A stretch of 64,000 nt of DNA, from positions 22,668 to 86,667 of the forward strand of contig JAPLFH010000047.1 of NCBI GenBank assembly GCA_026390815.1. Direction: 5' to 3'. The DNA comes from Ignavibacteriales bacterium. Lineage in GTDB: Bacteria; Bacteroidota; Ignavibacteria; Ignavibacteriales; SURF-24. The position numbers and the translations under genes are program-made. The notes beneath the pieces are model-generated. The model did not search any database, had not been told where the DNA came from, and was given only the letters and a program-made list of their open reading frames with translations. This document shows positions 18,466 through 27,733 of the stretch, piece after piece (position 1 is the first letter of the stretch; each line of letters opens with the position of its first letter).

Positions 18466-18675
18466 TTTATCTTTTGAAGGATTTAGAGATTTTTTAATTG
18501 ATTTTTCCTTTTACTTAATTAAACAAACTGTTTACCTGAATTTTAATCAAATTAAGAGTAATAATCATCCTGATTAAAATTATTAATTGTTGAATATGAT
18601 TTGAAATAAGTCATTAGAATATTATTCAAACAAGAAAGAAAGAAGAAAAGTTTAAGAAGATTATTTTTTCTGGTA

Positions 18676-19953
18676 TTAAAAGAACTTATAGATTTCTTTC
18701 AGAATCTTATTTGTTGCTCCAGTATTGTCATTTACATATCGATAAGCAACACAGCCCATTTCCTTGCGCATATCATTATTACTAAAAAGATTTCTTAGTG
18801 TACGGTAAGCCTGACTTTTAGTTTTGATAGTTTTTGCTCCACCCAACGCAACCAGCTTTTGTGCTTCCTGCGAATTTTCTATTTTTGGGCCAAACAGAAC
18901 CGGAATACCATAAACTGCTGGTTCCAGAACATTGTGAATACCTTGCTTAAAACTACCTCCAACAAACGCAACTTGCGCATAATAGTAAAGAGTCAATAAT
19001 ATGCCAATAGAATCGATGATAACTATTTTTTCATTTATGTATTCGTTCAAATAAGAAAATCTTATTGATAAAATTTTTCCTGCAAACTGGTTCTCCAATT
19101 TTTCCAAACGTTGAATCGTTGGTTCGTGAGGGACTAAGAACAAAACAATATCTGTTTGGTATTCTATCAATTTAAGAAAGGCGGGGATAAAAATTTCTTC
19201 ATCTGATTCCCAGGAACTGCCCATAACAAATATTTTTTTACCTTTAAACAATTCTTCCTTAAATAATTTTTTTTCTTTTGCGGCAATACTTTTTTGAAAT
19301 ACCCGGTCAAACCGCGTATCTCCAACAGAACTGATTTTATTATCTGGAATATTAAAATCTTTAAAATTATTTAAATCAGTTTCTGATACAGTTAGGATTT
19401 TAGTTAAATCCTTGTAAAGAGATTTGTGAAAACTTTTAGAAATTGGGAGTTTCCGGCTTGAATCGCTTCGCATAGTTGCATCGACTAAAAGACAGGGAAT
19501 ATTGCTTTCTTTCATTGCCCAAATAAAATTTGGCCAGATATCATAACGCATTATAATTGCTAAATCGGGTTGGACAGTCTTAATAAATCTTTTTGCCAGA
19601 GAAGGAGTATCAAATGGAATGTAAGAAACAACATCTGCAAAAGGGTAATTCTTAGAGTTTTCATATCCCGAAGGTGAAAAAAATGTAGCTAAAATATTTA
19701 CTTCTCTTTCAGCCTTAAGCTGCTGGATTATTGGTTTCGCCTGCTCAAATTCTCCCATCGAAGATGAATGGAACCATATAAGTTTCTTTTTTTTATCCAA
19801 GGCAATTAATGCAAGAACCAAATCTTCATACAATCTTTTCCTATCTCTAATTCCTTTCCTTATTTTGGGATTAAACAAGGAACCAATTTGAAGTCCTACA
19901 AAAAGCAGAGGAATAAATATTCCGTTATATATTAAAAACCAAATTTTTTTCAT
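18676..19953 (-). CDS. waaA: 3-deoxy-D-manno-octulosonic acid (Kdo) transferase
   Basis: The 425-residue product has an N-terminal membrane anchor (IWFLIYNGIFIPLLFVGLQI) and the two Rossmann-like halves of the GT30 family. The catalytic glutamate region is SSMGEFEQAKPII near residue 65. Other family segments are RYDIWPNFIWAMK, VMGSSWESDE and the C-terminal donor site GGSFKQGIHNVLEPAVYGIPVLFGP. It transfers Kdo from CMP-Kdo to lipid A precursor at the inner face of the inner membrane. Its ATG overlaps the stop of the heptosyltransferase gene by 4 nt, forming an LPS core operon. Confidence 0.93.
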   Translation of the reverse strand: MKKIWFLIYNGIFIPLLFVGLQIGSLFNPKIRKGIRDRKRLYEDLVLALIALDKKKKLIWFHSSSMGEFEQAKPIIQQLKAEREVNILATFFSPSGYENSKNYPFADVVSYIPFDTPSLAKRFIKTVQPDLAIIMRYDIWPNFIWAMKESNIPCLLVDATMRSDSSRKLPISKSFHKSLYKDLTKILTVSETDLNNFKDFNIPDNKISSVGDTRFDRVFQKSIAAKEKKLFKEELFKGKKIFVMGSSWESDEEIFIPAFLKLIEYQTDIVLFLVPHEPTIQRLEKLENQFAGKILSIRFSYLNEYINEKIVIIDSIGILLTLYYYAQVAFVGGSFKQGIHNVLEPAVYGIPVLFGPKIENSQEAQKLVALGGAKTIKTKSQAYRTLRNLFSNNDMRKEMGCVAYRYVNDNTGATNKILKEIYKFF

Positions 19954-20942
19954 ATTGTAATTAAAAAATCATTAATCATTTTTAAAGTGTATTCTGGTGT
20001 AAGATCAATCATACATTTAAAATGTTTCTTCGGGCAATCTTTTCTTCCTATATGAGAACAAGGTCTGCAAGATAATGAATTGTTCTCTAAAATTAAATTT
20101 TTGTTTTTATATGGAATGAAACCAAATTCTTTAACTGTGGATCCCATTATCATTACAACCGGAACTTTAAGAGCGCAAGCCAGATGTGTAAGACCGGAAT
20201 CGTTACATATAACCGCTTTGCAATTTTTCATCTCTGTTGCTGTTTGAAGCAAATGGTTTTCATTGCTTAAATTAATTGAAGAAGGAATTTTTTTTGCGAT
20301 TTTTTCACAAATTACTTTGTCATCTTTGCCACCAAACAATGCTATTTTATATCCATTTTTTGAAAGTGCAATTCCCAATTGAATAAAATATTCCGCAGGC
20401 CACATTTTTGTAAAATGTTTAGATCCAGGACAGAGACCAATATAATTATCTTTCTTTCTTATTTTTTGCGGAAGATTATTTGGAAGAAATATTTCAAGTC
20501 CTAAATCATCTAATTCAAATTGAGATACTGTATTAGCATATCGGATGGGTATCGGAGGCAAATCCGTCATCCTGTTTATTTTAAACTTAACCAGAAGAAA
20601 TTTATCAATTGTTTTTTTGTGGAATCGCACTGATTCAATTCCAAGAGTTCTTACAATTTTATTACTGCGCAAATTGTTCTGAAGATCAATAATTAAATCA
20701 TATTTTTTACTTTTCAGTTCTTTCACCAATCTTTCATCATTTTGATTTTCATAAAGGAAGAGATCTGAAATGTGCGGACTATTAGAATAAACATCCCGGT
20801 ATTCCATGCGCAGCAAAAAATCAATCTCTGTATTCCATTGATTTTTTAATGATCGTACCAACGGAGTTGATAATAGAATATCACCAAGTGAGCTTAAACG
20901 AATAATTAAAATTCTTTTCGGTTTATTCAATTTAATTTCCAA
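19950..20942 (-). CDS. Glycosyltransferase family 9 heptosyltransferase
   Basis: The 330-residue protein has the GT9 N-terminus (RILIIRLSSLGDILLSTPLVR) and donor-site motifs (IGLCPGSKHFTKMWP, ICNDSGLTHLACALKVPVV). The cysteine-rich tail CRPCSHIGRKDCPKKHFKC is common in WaaF/RfaF-like proteins of this phylum. It would add heptose to the LPS inner core from ADP-heptose, cooperating with the downstream waaA with which it overlaps by 4 nt. WaaC, WaaF and WaaQ types cannot be separated from sequence alone, so no symbol is given. Confidence 0.88.
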   Translation of the reverse strand: MEIKLNKPKRILIIRLSSLGDILLSTPLVRSLKNQWNTEIDFLLRMEYRDVYSNSPHISDLFLYENQNDERLVKELKSKKYDLIIDLQNNLRSNKIVRTLGIESVRFHKKTIDKFLLVKFKINRMTDLPPIPIRYANTVSQFELDDLGLEIFLPNNLPQKIRKKDNYIGLCPGSKHFTKMWPAEYFIQLGIALSKNGYKIALFGGKDDKVICEKIAKKIPSSINLSNENHLLQTATEMKNCKAVICNDSGLTHLACALKVPVVMIMGSTVKEFGFIPYKNKNLILENNSLSCRPCSHIGRKDCPKKHFKCMIDLTPEYTLKMINDFLITI

Positions 20943-21137
20943 AACCTGTTCTAAAGAAATGTGCGAATGAGAATAATGTGACTGAATCTTTGCTTTTCTG
21001 ACTTCATTTCAACTTTCAACATTTATTTCAACGGTAAATTTAGTTAAATAAGAATTGTCCTTCCAATAAAAGTTAATTGTAGTTTAAGCAACAGTTAATT
21101 ATTTTTAGGAAGCAATTTTAAAGTGAAAGGAAATTAA

Positions 21138-21413
21138 ATGACATCATTACCACCTCCATCAACTAAGAAATTTTCAGAAGATACAACTGAAAAAAAAGTA
21201 TATAATATTGTTGAAAAATTATCTGGAAACATTCCTGTTCCAAATGACAGAAACCGGTTAGGTTATTGCCTTTATAAATTTGTAAAAGGGGAAGGGGATA
21301 ATCCTGAGATTCTTGTTAAATCTACTAAGATTAAAATTGTAGAAGTTTCTCCAAAGGAACTTGCCCAAAAATTAAATGAAGAATTAGTTAATGCAAAACT
21401 CGTGGAAAAATAA
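21138..21413 (+). CDS. Small hypothetical protein (91 aa)
   Basis: An ATG with a GAAAGGAAA ribosome site 5-8 nt upstream opens a 91-residue frame. The protein has no signal peptide or membrane segment. It begins with a proline-rich stretch (TSLPPPSTKK), continues with a lysine-rich helix (EKKVYNIVEKLSGNIP) and ends in a charged helix (SPKELAQKLNEELVNAKLVEK). I do not recognise a family. It stands alone between the divergent heptosyltransferase gene and the convergent fbp gene. The good ribosome site and codon pattern make it likely to be real. Confidence 0.65.
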   Translation: MTSLPPPSTKKFSEDTTEKKVYNIVEKLSGNIPVPNDRNRLGYCLYKFVKGEGDNPEILVKSTKIKIVEVSPKELAQKLNEELVNAKLVEK

Positions 21414-21456
21414 AACTATCCAGTAGTGCTTATATAAAATAAAGGTATTTCTATTT

Positions 21457-22467
21457 TTATTTTGATTCGCCCATTGCCAGAAATTTTTCTACCATTTTAA
21501 CATCAAATTCACTTCCTATAAAAATCGGGGTTCTTTCATGCAGTGATTTTGGTTGAATATCTAAGATTCTCTTACAACCATCCGAAGCTTTGCCGCCAGC
21601 ATTCTCAACAATAAATGCCATTGGGTTGCATTCATACATTAAACGCAATTTCCCTTTTGGATTTCTGGAATCCGCTGGATACATAAAGATTCCACCATAA
21701 AGAAGATTGCGATGAATGTCTGCACACATTGAACCGATATAACGTGAGGCATAAGGTCTTTCAGTTTCTTTGTCTTCTTCCTGCAGGTACTTGATATATA
21801 TTTTCAAACCCGGATGCCAGTATTTGTAATTTCCTTCATTGATTGAATAAATTTTCCCTTTCTTAGGAATTTGAATATTTTCATGTGAAAGCAGAAATTC
21901 TCCAACAGCAGGGTCCAAAGTAAATCCATGCACTCTGTGACCAGCGGTGTACACCAAAATTGTGCTTGAGCCATAAAGAATGTAACCAGCAACTTCTTGC
22001 TTAAATCCGCTTTGAAGACAGTCTTCAATTGTTCCGGCATTTCCGTCATCCGGTGTAATTCTTTTATAAACAGAAAATATAGTTCCGATGCTAATGTTTG
22101 CATCAATATTTGATGATCCATCCAGCGGATCGAAAAGCATTAAGTATTTTCCTCGTTTAAATTTTGGTGGAATGTGGATAATATTTTCTTCTTCTTCCGA
22201 AGCCATTACGCATAAATGTCCACCGTGATCCATCGCTTTATAAAGCATGTCGTGGGCAAAGATATCTAATTTTTTAACTTGTTCGCCATGGATATTACTG
22301 TTACCAGTGTAACCAAGAATATTTACCAATCCGGCTTTATTAACTTCCAGTGAAATAACTTTTGCTGCAAGAATTAAATCGGAAAGCAATGCTGAAAGCT
22401 CTCCAGTTGCTTTGGGATGCAACTTCTGCTGTTCCAAAATATGACGTTCCAATGTCATAAATCTCAT
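21457..22467 (-). CDS. fbp: Class 1 fructose-1,6-bisphosphatase
   Basis: The 336-residue protein carries the class I signature: the metal-binding EEEENI segment (MASEEEENIIHIPP) and DPLDGSSNIDANISIGTIFS near residue 112-131, which supplies the metal-binding aspartates. Substrate-binding stretches follow (SRYIGSMCADIHRNLLYGGI, GKLRLMYECNPMAFI, GGKASDG). It hydrolyses fructose 1,6-bisphosphate to fructose 6-phosphate in gluconeogenesis. An alternative start 3 codons downstream (MTLERHILEQQ, 22458) matches the family N-terminus equally well. Standalone gene between a small plus-strand gene and the ABC exporter genes. Confidence 0.96.
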   Translation of the reverse strand: MRFMTLERHILEQQKLHPKATGELSALLSDLILAAKVISLEVNKAGLVNILGYTGNSNIHGEQVKKLDIFAHDMLYKAMDHGGHLCVMASEEEENIIHIPPKFKRGKYLMLFDPLDGSSNIDANISIGTIFSVYKRITPDDGNAGTIEDCLQSGFKQEVAGYILYGSSTILVYTAGHRVHGFTLDPAVGEFLLSHENIQIPKKGKIYSINEGNYKYWHPGLKIYIKYLQEEDKETERPYASRYIGSMCADIHRNLLYGGIFMYPADSRNPKGKLRLMYECNPMAFIVENAGGKASDGCKRILDIQPKSLHERTPIFIGSEFDVKMVEKFLAMGESK

Positions 22468-22563
22468 GATATATTCGCTCTAATTAAATTTAACGATGTA
22501 ATTTTATTCCAAATTTGGTTTGATTAGTTTTCAGATGAACCCCTACAAAAATATAAAAAGTAA

Positions 22564-24357
22564 TTATGCTGTTTTTGAAATTTCCTGATCTTTATACTGA
22601 AGTTGATACAATTTATAGTAAATACCTTTCTTAGCAAGTAATTCCTGATGATTACCCATTTCACGCAATTCACCTTTGTGCATTACAATTATATTATCAG
22701 CATTCTGGATGGTTGATAACCGGTGGGCAATTACAATTGCCGTTCTTCCCACCAAAAGTTTTTCAATTGCCTGTTGAATTAAAATTTCAGTTTCAGTATC
22801 CACGCTTGAAGTTGCTTCATCAAGAATAAGAATTTGCGGATTATAAGCAAGCGCTCTTGCAAATGAAAGTAACTGCTTTTGTCCCACACTTAAAGTCGCA
22901 CCTTTTTCTTTTACAACTTCGTTGTATTGATCTGGCAAGGACATTATGAATTTATGAGCGCCAACATTTTTTGCTGCTTCAATAATTGTTTCTTCAGTAA
23001 TGTCAGGATTGTTCAAGCTAATGTTGGATTTAATTGTACCGGAAAAAAGAAAAACATCCTGTAAAACGATAGATATATATTTCCTGAGTTCTCTTTTATC
23101 AACTGTCTTAATGTCAACTCCATCAACAAGTATTTGTCCTTTGTTGATGTCATAAAATCGGGTTAGAATATTTATTAGGCTTGTTTTGCCAGCACCTGTG
23201 GCGCCTACAATTGCTATTGTTTCACCTGGATTTATTTTGAAAGAAACATTTTTTAAAATATAGTTTTCTGAATTATATGCAAACCAAACATTCTTAAATT
23301 CCACCTCACCAGTTACTTTTTTAATTTGAACCGGAGTTTCAGGATTAAGTACAAAAGTATTATTGTCTAACAATTTAAAAATTCTTTCTGAAGAAGCCAT
23401 TGCTGTTTGCATTATATTATATTTTTCAGAAAGATCCCGGATTGGTCTGAAAAACATTTCTGTGTATTGTATGAATGCAAATAAAACTCCAATTGTCATA
23501 TATCCCTGAACAATTTGACCGCCGCCATACCAAATGATCAGAGCAAATGCGATAGAACTTAGAAATTCAACTCCCGGAAAGAAAACAGCATAATAAAAAA
23601 TTGATTTTATGTTAGCCTGAGTATGATCATTATTAATCGAAGAGAATTTTTGAAGCTCATCCTTTTGTTTATTAAAAATCTGAACAACGTTCATTCCGGT
23701 AACATGTTCCTGCATATATGAGTTTAACCTGGCAAGGTGAAATCTTACATCGCGATAGGTATCTCTTACTTTTTTTCTGAAAAGGAATGTACCATAAAAC
23801 AGAACTGGCAATACTGATAATGTAACTAAAGCTAACTGCCAATCCATAAAAAACATAAAACCAAAAATCCATACTATAATGAACAAATCACTAAAGACCA
23901 TAACGATACCGGAAGAAAACATTTCATTTAATGATTCCACATCGTTTGTAACTCTGGTTACTAATCTTCCGATTGGTGTTTTATCAAAGAATTTGAGTGA
24001 AAGTTTTTGAATATGAGCAAATATTTTAGTCCGCAAATCATAAATTATTTTTTGCCCCATATATTCAGTGTAATATGTAAGGTAGTACTGGATTATAGAC
24101 TGAAGAACGAGTGAACCAATTAAACCAAGAGTTATTAAAAGCAAACCATGATAATCTTTATTCTTAATGCTGTCATCAATGGCTATTTTTGTTAAGTAAG
24201 GTCTAAGTGGTCCAAGCGCTGCAACAACAACATTTAACAGTATAGCAAGGATTACATACTTTTTGTAAGGTCTAACATAACTTAAAAGTCTTTTCATCAA
24301 CTTGGAATCGTATGCTTTACCTAAAATCTCATCGTCAGTTTTATAATCTTGGGACAT
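22564..24357 (-). CDS. ABC exporter half-transporter, consensus-Walker-B subunit of a heterodimer
   Basis: The 597-residue protein has six predicted membrane helices (about residues 35-320) and an ATPase domain: Walker A GATGAGKTS, Q-loop IVLQDVFLFSGTI, signature LSVGQ (not LSGGQ), Walker B ILILDEATSSVD with the catalytic glutamate, and H-loop IAHRLST. The upstream neighbour at 24491 has the complementary pattern (good signature, aspartate in Walker B). Together they match LmrCD/BmrCD/TM287-288-type heterodimeric exporters with one degenerate ATP site. Drug or lipid export is inferred; substrate unknown. The gap between the two genes (133 bp) holds a low-complexity repeat. Confidence 0.92.
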   Translation of the reverse strand: MSQDYKTDDEILGKAYDSKLMKRLLSYVRPYKKYVILAILLNVVVAALGPLRPYLTKIAIDDSIKNKDYHGLLLITLGLIGSLVLQSIIQYYLTYYTEYMGQKIIYDLRTKIFAHIQKLSLKFFDKTPIGRLVTRVTNDVESLNEMFSSGIVMVFSDLFIIVWIFGFMFFMDWQLALVTLSVLPVLFYGTFLFRKKVRDTYRDVRFHLARLNSYMQEHVTGMNVVQIFNKQKDELQKFSSINNDHTQANIKSIFYYAVFFPGVEFLSSIAFALIIWYGGGQIVQGYMTIGVLFAFIQYTEMFFRPIRDLSEKYNIMQTAMASSERIFKLLDNNTFVLNPETPVQIKKVTGEVEFKNVWFAYNSENYILKNVSFKINPGETIAIVGATGAGKTSLINILTRFYDINKGQILVDGVDIKTVDKRELRKYISIVLQDVFLFSGTIKSNISLNNPDITEETIIEAAKNVGAHKFIMSLPDQYNEVVKEKGATLSVGQKQLLSFARALAYNPQILILDEATSSVDTETEILIQQAIEKLLVGRTAIVIAHRLSTIQNADNIIVMHKGELREMGNHQELLAKKGIYYKLYQLQYKDQEISKTA

Positions 24358-24392
24358 ATTTATATTATTTTTATAAAATTATCATTCATTAA

Positions 24393-24490
24393 AAAACAAT
24401 TGTCAAACGTCAAAAGTCAAACGAAAAATGCAAATCTTAAAATATCAATCCTCATTTTTCCAGCATCCTTCAACCATCTTACATCAACCA
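24393..24490. repeat. Low-complexity extragenic repeat
   Basis: The stretch contains repeated short words (CAAACGTCAAAAGTCAAACG, then CATCCTTCAACCATCTTACA and CATCAACCATC) between the two ABC genes. It resembles other word-like extragenic repeats in this window (27701, 45471, 57181). No coding potential seen. Confidence 0.6.
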
Positions 24491-26239
24491 TCAATTGATT
24501 TCTTCCAGTTCCTTTTCGAGTAATTGTTTGTAATGCAAATCGGCATAAATTCCGTTTTGTTCAACCAATTCTGAGTGAGTGCCTTGTTCAGCAATCATTC
24601 CATCTTCAAGCACAAAAATCCTATCAGCATCTTTTACGGTGGAAATTCTATGGCTAATAATTATGCTTGTTCTATCCTTCATAAAAGCGTGGAGCATATT
24701 TAAGATTTCTTCCTCAGTATGAGTATCAACAGCAGAAAATGAATCATCAAGAATTAAAATAGCTGGATCTATTGCCAATGCTCTTGCCAGTGATGTTCTT
24801 TGCTTTTGTCCGCCAGAAAGAGTAATGCCTCGCTCACCAAGGATCGTCTCGTATTTTTTAGGAAAGGAATCAACATCTTTATTTAATTGTGCTATTTTGG
24901 AAACACTCTCAACTAATTCCATTTTTGTTTCATTCAATCCGTATGCAATGTTGTTTGCCAAAGTATCTGAGAATAAAAATGTTTCCTGCGGAACAATACC
25001 AATTTGTTTTCTTAAAACATCAAGCGGAATTTCTTTAACATTTCTCCCATCTATAAAAATTTCACCTTCAGTAACATCATACAATCGTGGAATTAAATTT
25101 ATAAGCGATGTTTTACCAACACCTGTTTGTCCAACTAATGCTACAGTGCTGCCCTCAGGAATTTCAAAACTAATATTATTAAGAACGTTTGGAAGATGCG
25201 GAAGATATTTGAATGAAACATTCCTGAATTCAATTTTTCCTTTAATACTTTTTAAATCAGAATCAGTTCTTTCTGTGTCATCAATTTCATATTTCTCATT
25301 TAGTATATTATTCAATCTTTTCATACTTGCTGCGGCTTGCTGAATAATATTTGTTACCCATCCAACAGCAATCATTGGCCAGATAAGCATACTAAGATAA
25401 ATTACAAATGCTGAAATGTCTCCAAGCCGAAGTTCACCATTAATTACCTTTATACCGCCTAACCAGATTACAAGAATAATTGAAGTACCAGTTACTAAAA
25501 ACAATGCTGGTTGAAACAGCGCTTGAATTTTAACCATTTCCATATTCTTTTTAAGATAATCCAGGCTTTCACTTTTAAATTCTTTTATTTCATTTTCTTC
25601 ACGTACATACGATTTGATTACTCTAATTCCGGAAAAATTTTCCTGAGCTTTTGTCGTTAAGTCAGCAAACTTTGCCTGTATAGCATTAAACTTAATATGA
25701 ATTTGATTCCCAAGTTTATAAACCAGGTAAGAAAGCATCGGAAGGGGAACAAGGGAATAAAGAGTTAAGCTTGTGCTTAGTGAAAACATAATGAATAAAA
25801 CGATTACTAATCTTATCCCAGTGTCTATTGAATACATAACAGCTGGTCCAATAAACATTCTTATAGCATTTATATCATTTGTAGCATGCGCCATAATGTT
25901 TCCAGTGGAAGTATTCTGGAAATAGCGCATTGGAAGTTTTTGAATATGCTCCCAGAAATCCTGTCGTATATCAAATTCCATCTCGCGGGAAACAACTATA
26001 ATTGTCTGGCGAATTAGATATCTGAATATTCCACTTATCAACGATGTTGCAACAATCAGTAAAGCATATCTTACTAAGACAGAATTTTCCACTTTTTGCT
26101 GAAGTGCATTTATGCTGTCTTTTAACAGCAATGGAACATAAACTGCTGTTAGATTTGAAATAAGAATAAATAGAAAACCCCACAGGAGTTTCTTTTTGTA
26201 TCGAATGAAATATTTTTTTAATGAAAGAAGACTGCTCAT
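24491..26239 (-). CDS. ABC exporter half-transporter, degenerate-Walker-B subunit of a heterodimer
   Basis: This 582-residue protein has six predicted membrane helices in residues about 15-300 and an ATPase domain: Walker A GQTGVGKTS, Q-loop GIVPQETFLFSDT, canonical signature LSGGQKQR, H-loop ISHRIST, and Walker B ILILDDSFSAVD, where aspartate (near residue 500) replaces the catalytic glutamate. That substitution marks the degenerate-site subunit in LmrC/BmrC-like proteins. The second ATP site of the pair, made from this signature and the partner's Walker motifs, should be active. It is the first gene of the pair. A multidrug or lipid export role is inferred only. Confidence 0.92.
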   Translation of the reverse strand: MSSLLSLKKYFIRYKKKLLWGFLFILISNLTAVYVPLLLKDSINALQQKVENSVLVRYALLIVATSLISGIFRYLIRQTIIVVSREMEFDIRQDFWEHIQKLPMRYFQNTSTGNIMAHATNDINAIRMFIGPAVMYSIDTGIRLVIVLFIMFSLSTSLTLYSLVPLPMLSYLVYKLGNQIHIKFNAIQAKFADLTTKAQENFSGIRVIKSYVREENEIKEFKSESLDYLKKNMEMVKIQALFQPALFLVTGTSIILVIWLGGIKVINGELRLGDISAFVIYLSMLIWPMIAVGWVTNIIQQAAASMKRLNNILNEKYEIDDTERTDSDLKSIKGKIEFRNVSFKYLPHLPNVLNNISFEIPEGSTVALVGQTGVGKTSLINLIPRLYDVTEGEIFIDGRNVKEIPLDVLRKQIGIVPQETFLFSDTLANNIAYGLNETKMELVESVSKIAQLNKDVDSFPKKYETILGERGITLSGGQKQRTSLARALAIDPAILILDDSFSAVDTHTEEEILNMLHAFMKDRTSIIISHRISTVKDADRIFVLEDGMIAEQGTHSELVEQNGIYADLHYKQLLEKELEEIN

Positions 26240-26337
26240 ATATTAAAGATATAAATATTTATCAAAATTAAAACTAAAAAAGATAGTTAAAAGTTGCGTA
26301 TGTAATAAAATAATAAGAAATATATCTTTAAAACTAA

Positions 26338-26362
26338 AACTGGACTTGATTAAAGCCCAGTT
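26338..26362 (-). terminator. Hairpin terminator after serS
   Basis: A 9-bp stem with one mismatch (AACTGGACT at 26338-26346 against AGCCCAGTT at 26354-26362) lies 22 bp past the serS stop. On the minus strand it is followed by a T-rich run, as expected for intrinsic termination. Confidence 0.65.
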
Positions 26363-26383
26363 AAGCGAAGATTAAATTCACTT

Positions 26384-27661
26384 TTAATCTATAAAATTAA
26401 ATTCCGTGTATTTTTGGAGAACCTTTGGTACAGTAATTTTTCCATCTAAAGTCTGGTAATTTTCTAACAATGAAACCATCAGTCTGCTGGTAGCTAAACC
26501 AGAGCCATTGAGTGTGTGAACGAATTCGGGTTTCTTTGTGTCTTCTCTTCTGTAGCGGATATTTGCACGTCTTGCCTGAAAATTCTCAAAGTTACTGCAA
26601 GAAGAAGCTTCCAGCCATCGATTCTCTGCTGGCGACCAGGTTTCAATATCATAACATTTTGCTGCAGAAAAACTTAGATCGCCGGTGCAAAGCAATAATA
26701 TTCTATAAGGAATCTGCAATGCTTTTAGAATATCCTCTGCATCGTTTACTAATTTTTCCAATTCATCAAAAGAGGTTTCTGGTTTTACAAATTTTACCAT
26801 CTCAACTTTATTAAATTGATGAACGCGCAGAAATCCTTTAGACTCTTTACCATAAGAACCAGCTTCTCTTCTAAAGCACGCAGAATAGCCAACGTAACAA
26901 ACCGGTAAATCTTTCTCTTCAAGTATTTCATTGCGATGCAAGTTTGTAATGGGTACTTCTGCAGTTGGAATAGGGAAGAGATCATCCAGCCCAATTGTGT
27001 ACATATCATCAGCCATTTTGGGCAATTGTCCCGTACCTTCCATTGAAGCGCGGTTTACAAGGAATGGAGGAAAAATTTCTGTATAGCCATGTTTCTTGAT
27101 ATGATAATCGAGCATAAAATTAATTAATGAACGTTCCAATGTAGCACCTTTTCCTTTGTAAACAGGAAAACCACTTCCGGTAATTTTAGCTCCGCGTTCG
27201 AAATCTAAAATATTTAATTTTTTACCAAGAGTTACATGATCTTGTTTCTTCTCAATATTTTCAAAAGAGAATCCTTCCGGCATCCATCGTCTTACTTCAA
27301 CATTTTGTTCCGCTGTTTTTCCAACGGGAACAGAAGAATGAGGGAGGTTTGGGAGGTACATCAAAATGTTGGTCAACTCTTCTTCAACATTTTTTAACTG
27401 AGAATCGAATTCTGAAATTTTATCACCAACCAACTTCATCTCAGCAATAACAGCGGAAGCATCCTGACCAGATTTTTTCATCTGCCCAACTTGTTGCGAA
27501 ACTTGATTTCTCTTCGCTTTTAATTCATCGGTTTGAATTATTAGTTGTCTGCGTTTCTCATCTAAAGCTACAACTTCATCAATTCTATTCTTTTCATTTT
27601 TATTTTCTATTCCTTGCTTAGCAAGTTCCGGATTTTCACGAATGAGTTTTAAGTCTAACAT
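26384..27661 (-). CDS. serS: Seryl-tRNA synthetase
   Basis: The 425-residue class II synthetase has the N-terminal tRNA-binding coiled coil (about residues 25-105). The catalytic core carries motif 2 ([20 protein letters not shown]), the ATP/serine site ([20 protein letters not shown]), and motif 3 ([20 protein letters not shown]). It charges tRNA-Ser (and tRNA-Sec where present) with serine. It lies 71 bp downstream of leuS on the same strand, separated by a short repeat, so co-transcription is possible. Confidence 0.97.
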   Translation of the reverse strand: MLDLKLIRENPELAKQGIENKNEKNRIDEVVALDEKRRQLIIQTDELKAKRNQVSQQVGQMKKSGQDASAVIAEMKLVGDKISEFDSQLKNVEEELTNILMYLPNLPHSSVPVGKTAEQNVEVRRWMPEGFSFENIEKKQDHVTLGKKLNILDFERGAKITGSGFPVYKGKGATLERSLINFMLDYHIKKHGYTEIFPPFLVNRASMEGTGQLPKMADDMYTIGLDDLFPIPTAEVPITNLHRNEILEEKDLPVCYVGYSACFRREAGSYGKESKGFLRVHQFNKVEMVKFVKPETSFDELEKLVNDAEDILKALQIPYRILLLCTGDLSFSAAKCYDIETWSPAENRWLEASSCSNFENFQARRANIRYRREDTKKPEFVHTLNGSGLATSRLMVSLLENYQTLDGKITVPKVLQKYTEFNFID

Positions 27662-27700
27662 AAATTCCTTCTATTTATAATGATAGAAATCAGAGCTTTC

Positions 27701-27733
27701 AATTCTGAATTCTGTTTTCTGTATTCTGAATTC
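27701..27733. repeat. Extragenic ATTCTGAATTCTG word repeat
   Basis: ATTCTGAATTCTG is followed by TTTTCTGTATTCTGAATTCT in the serS-leuS gap. It is a short imperfect repeat of the TTCTGAATTCTG kind and seems non-coding. Confidence 0.6.
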
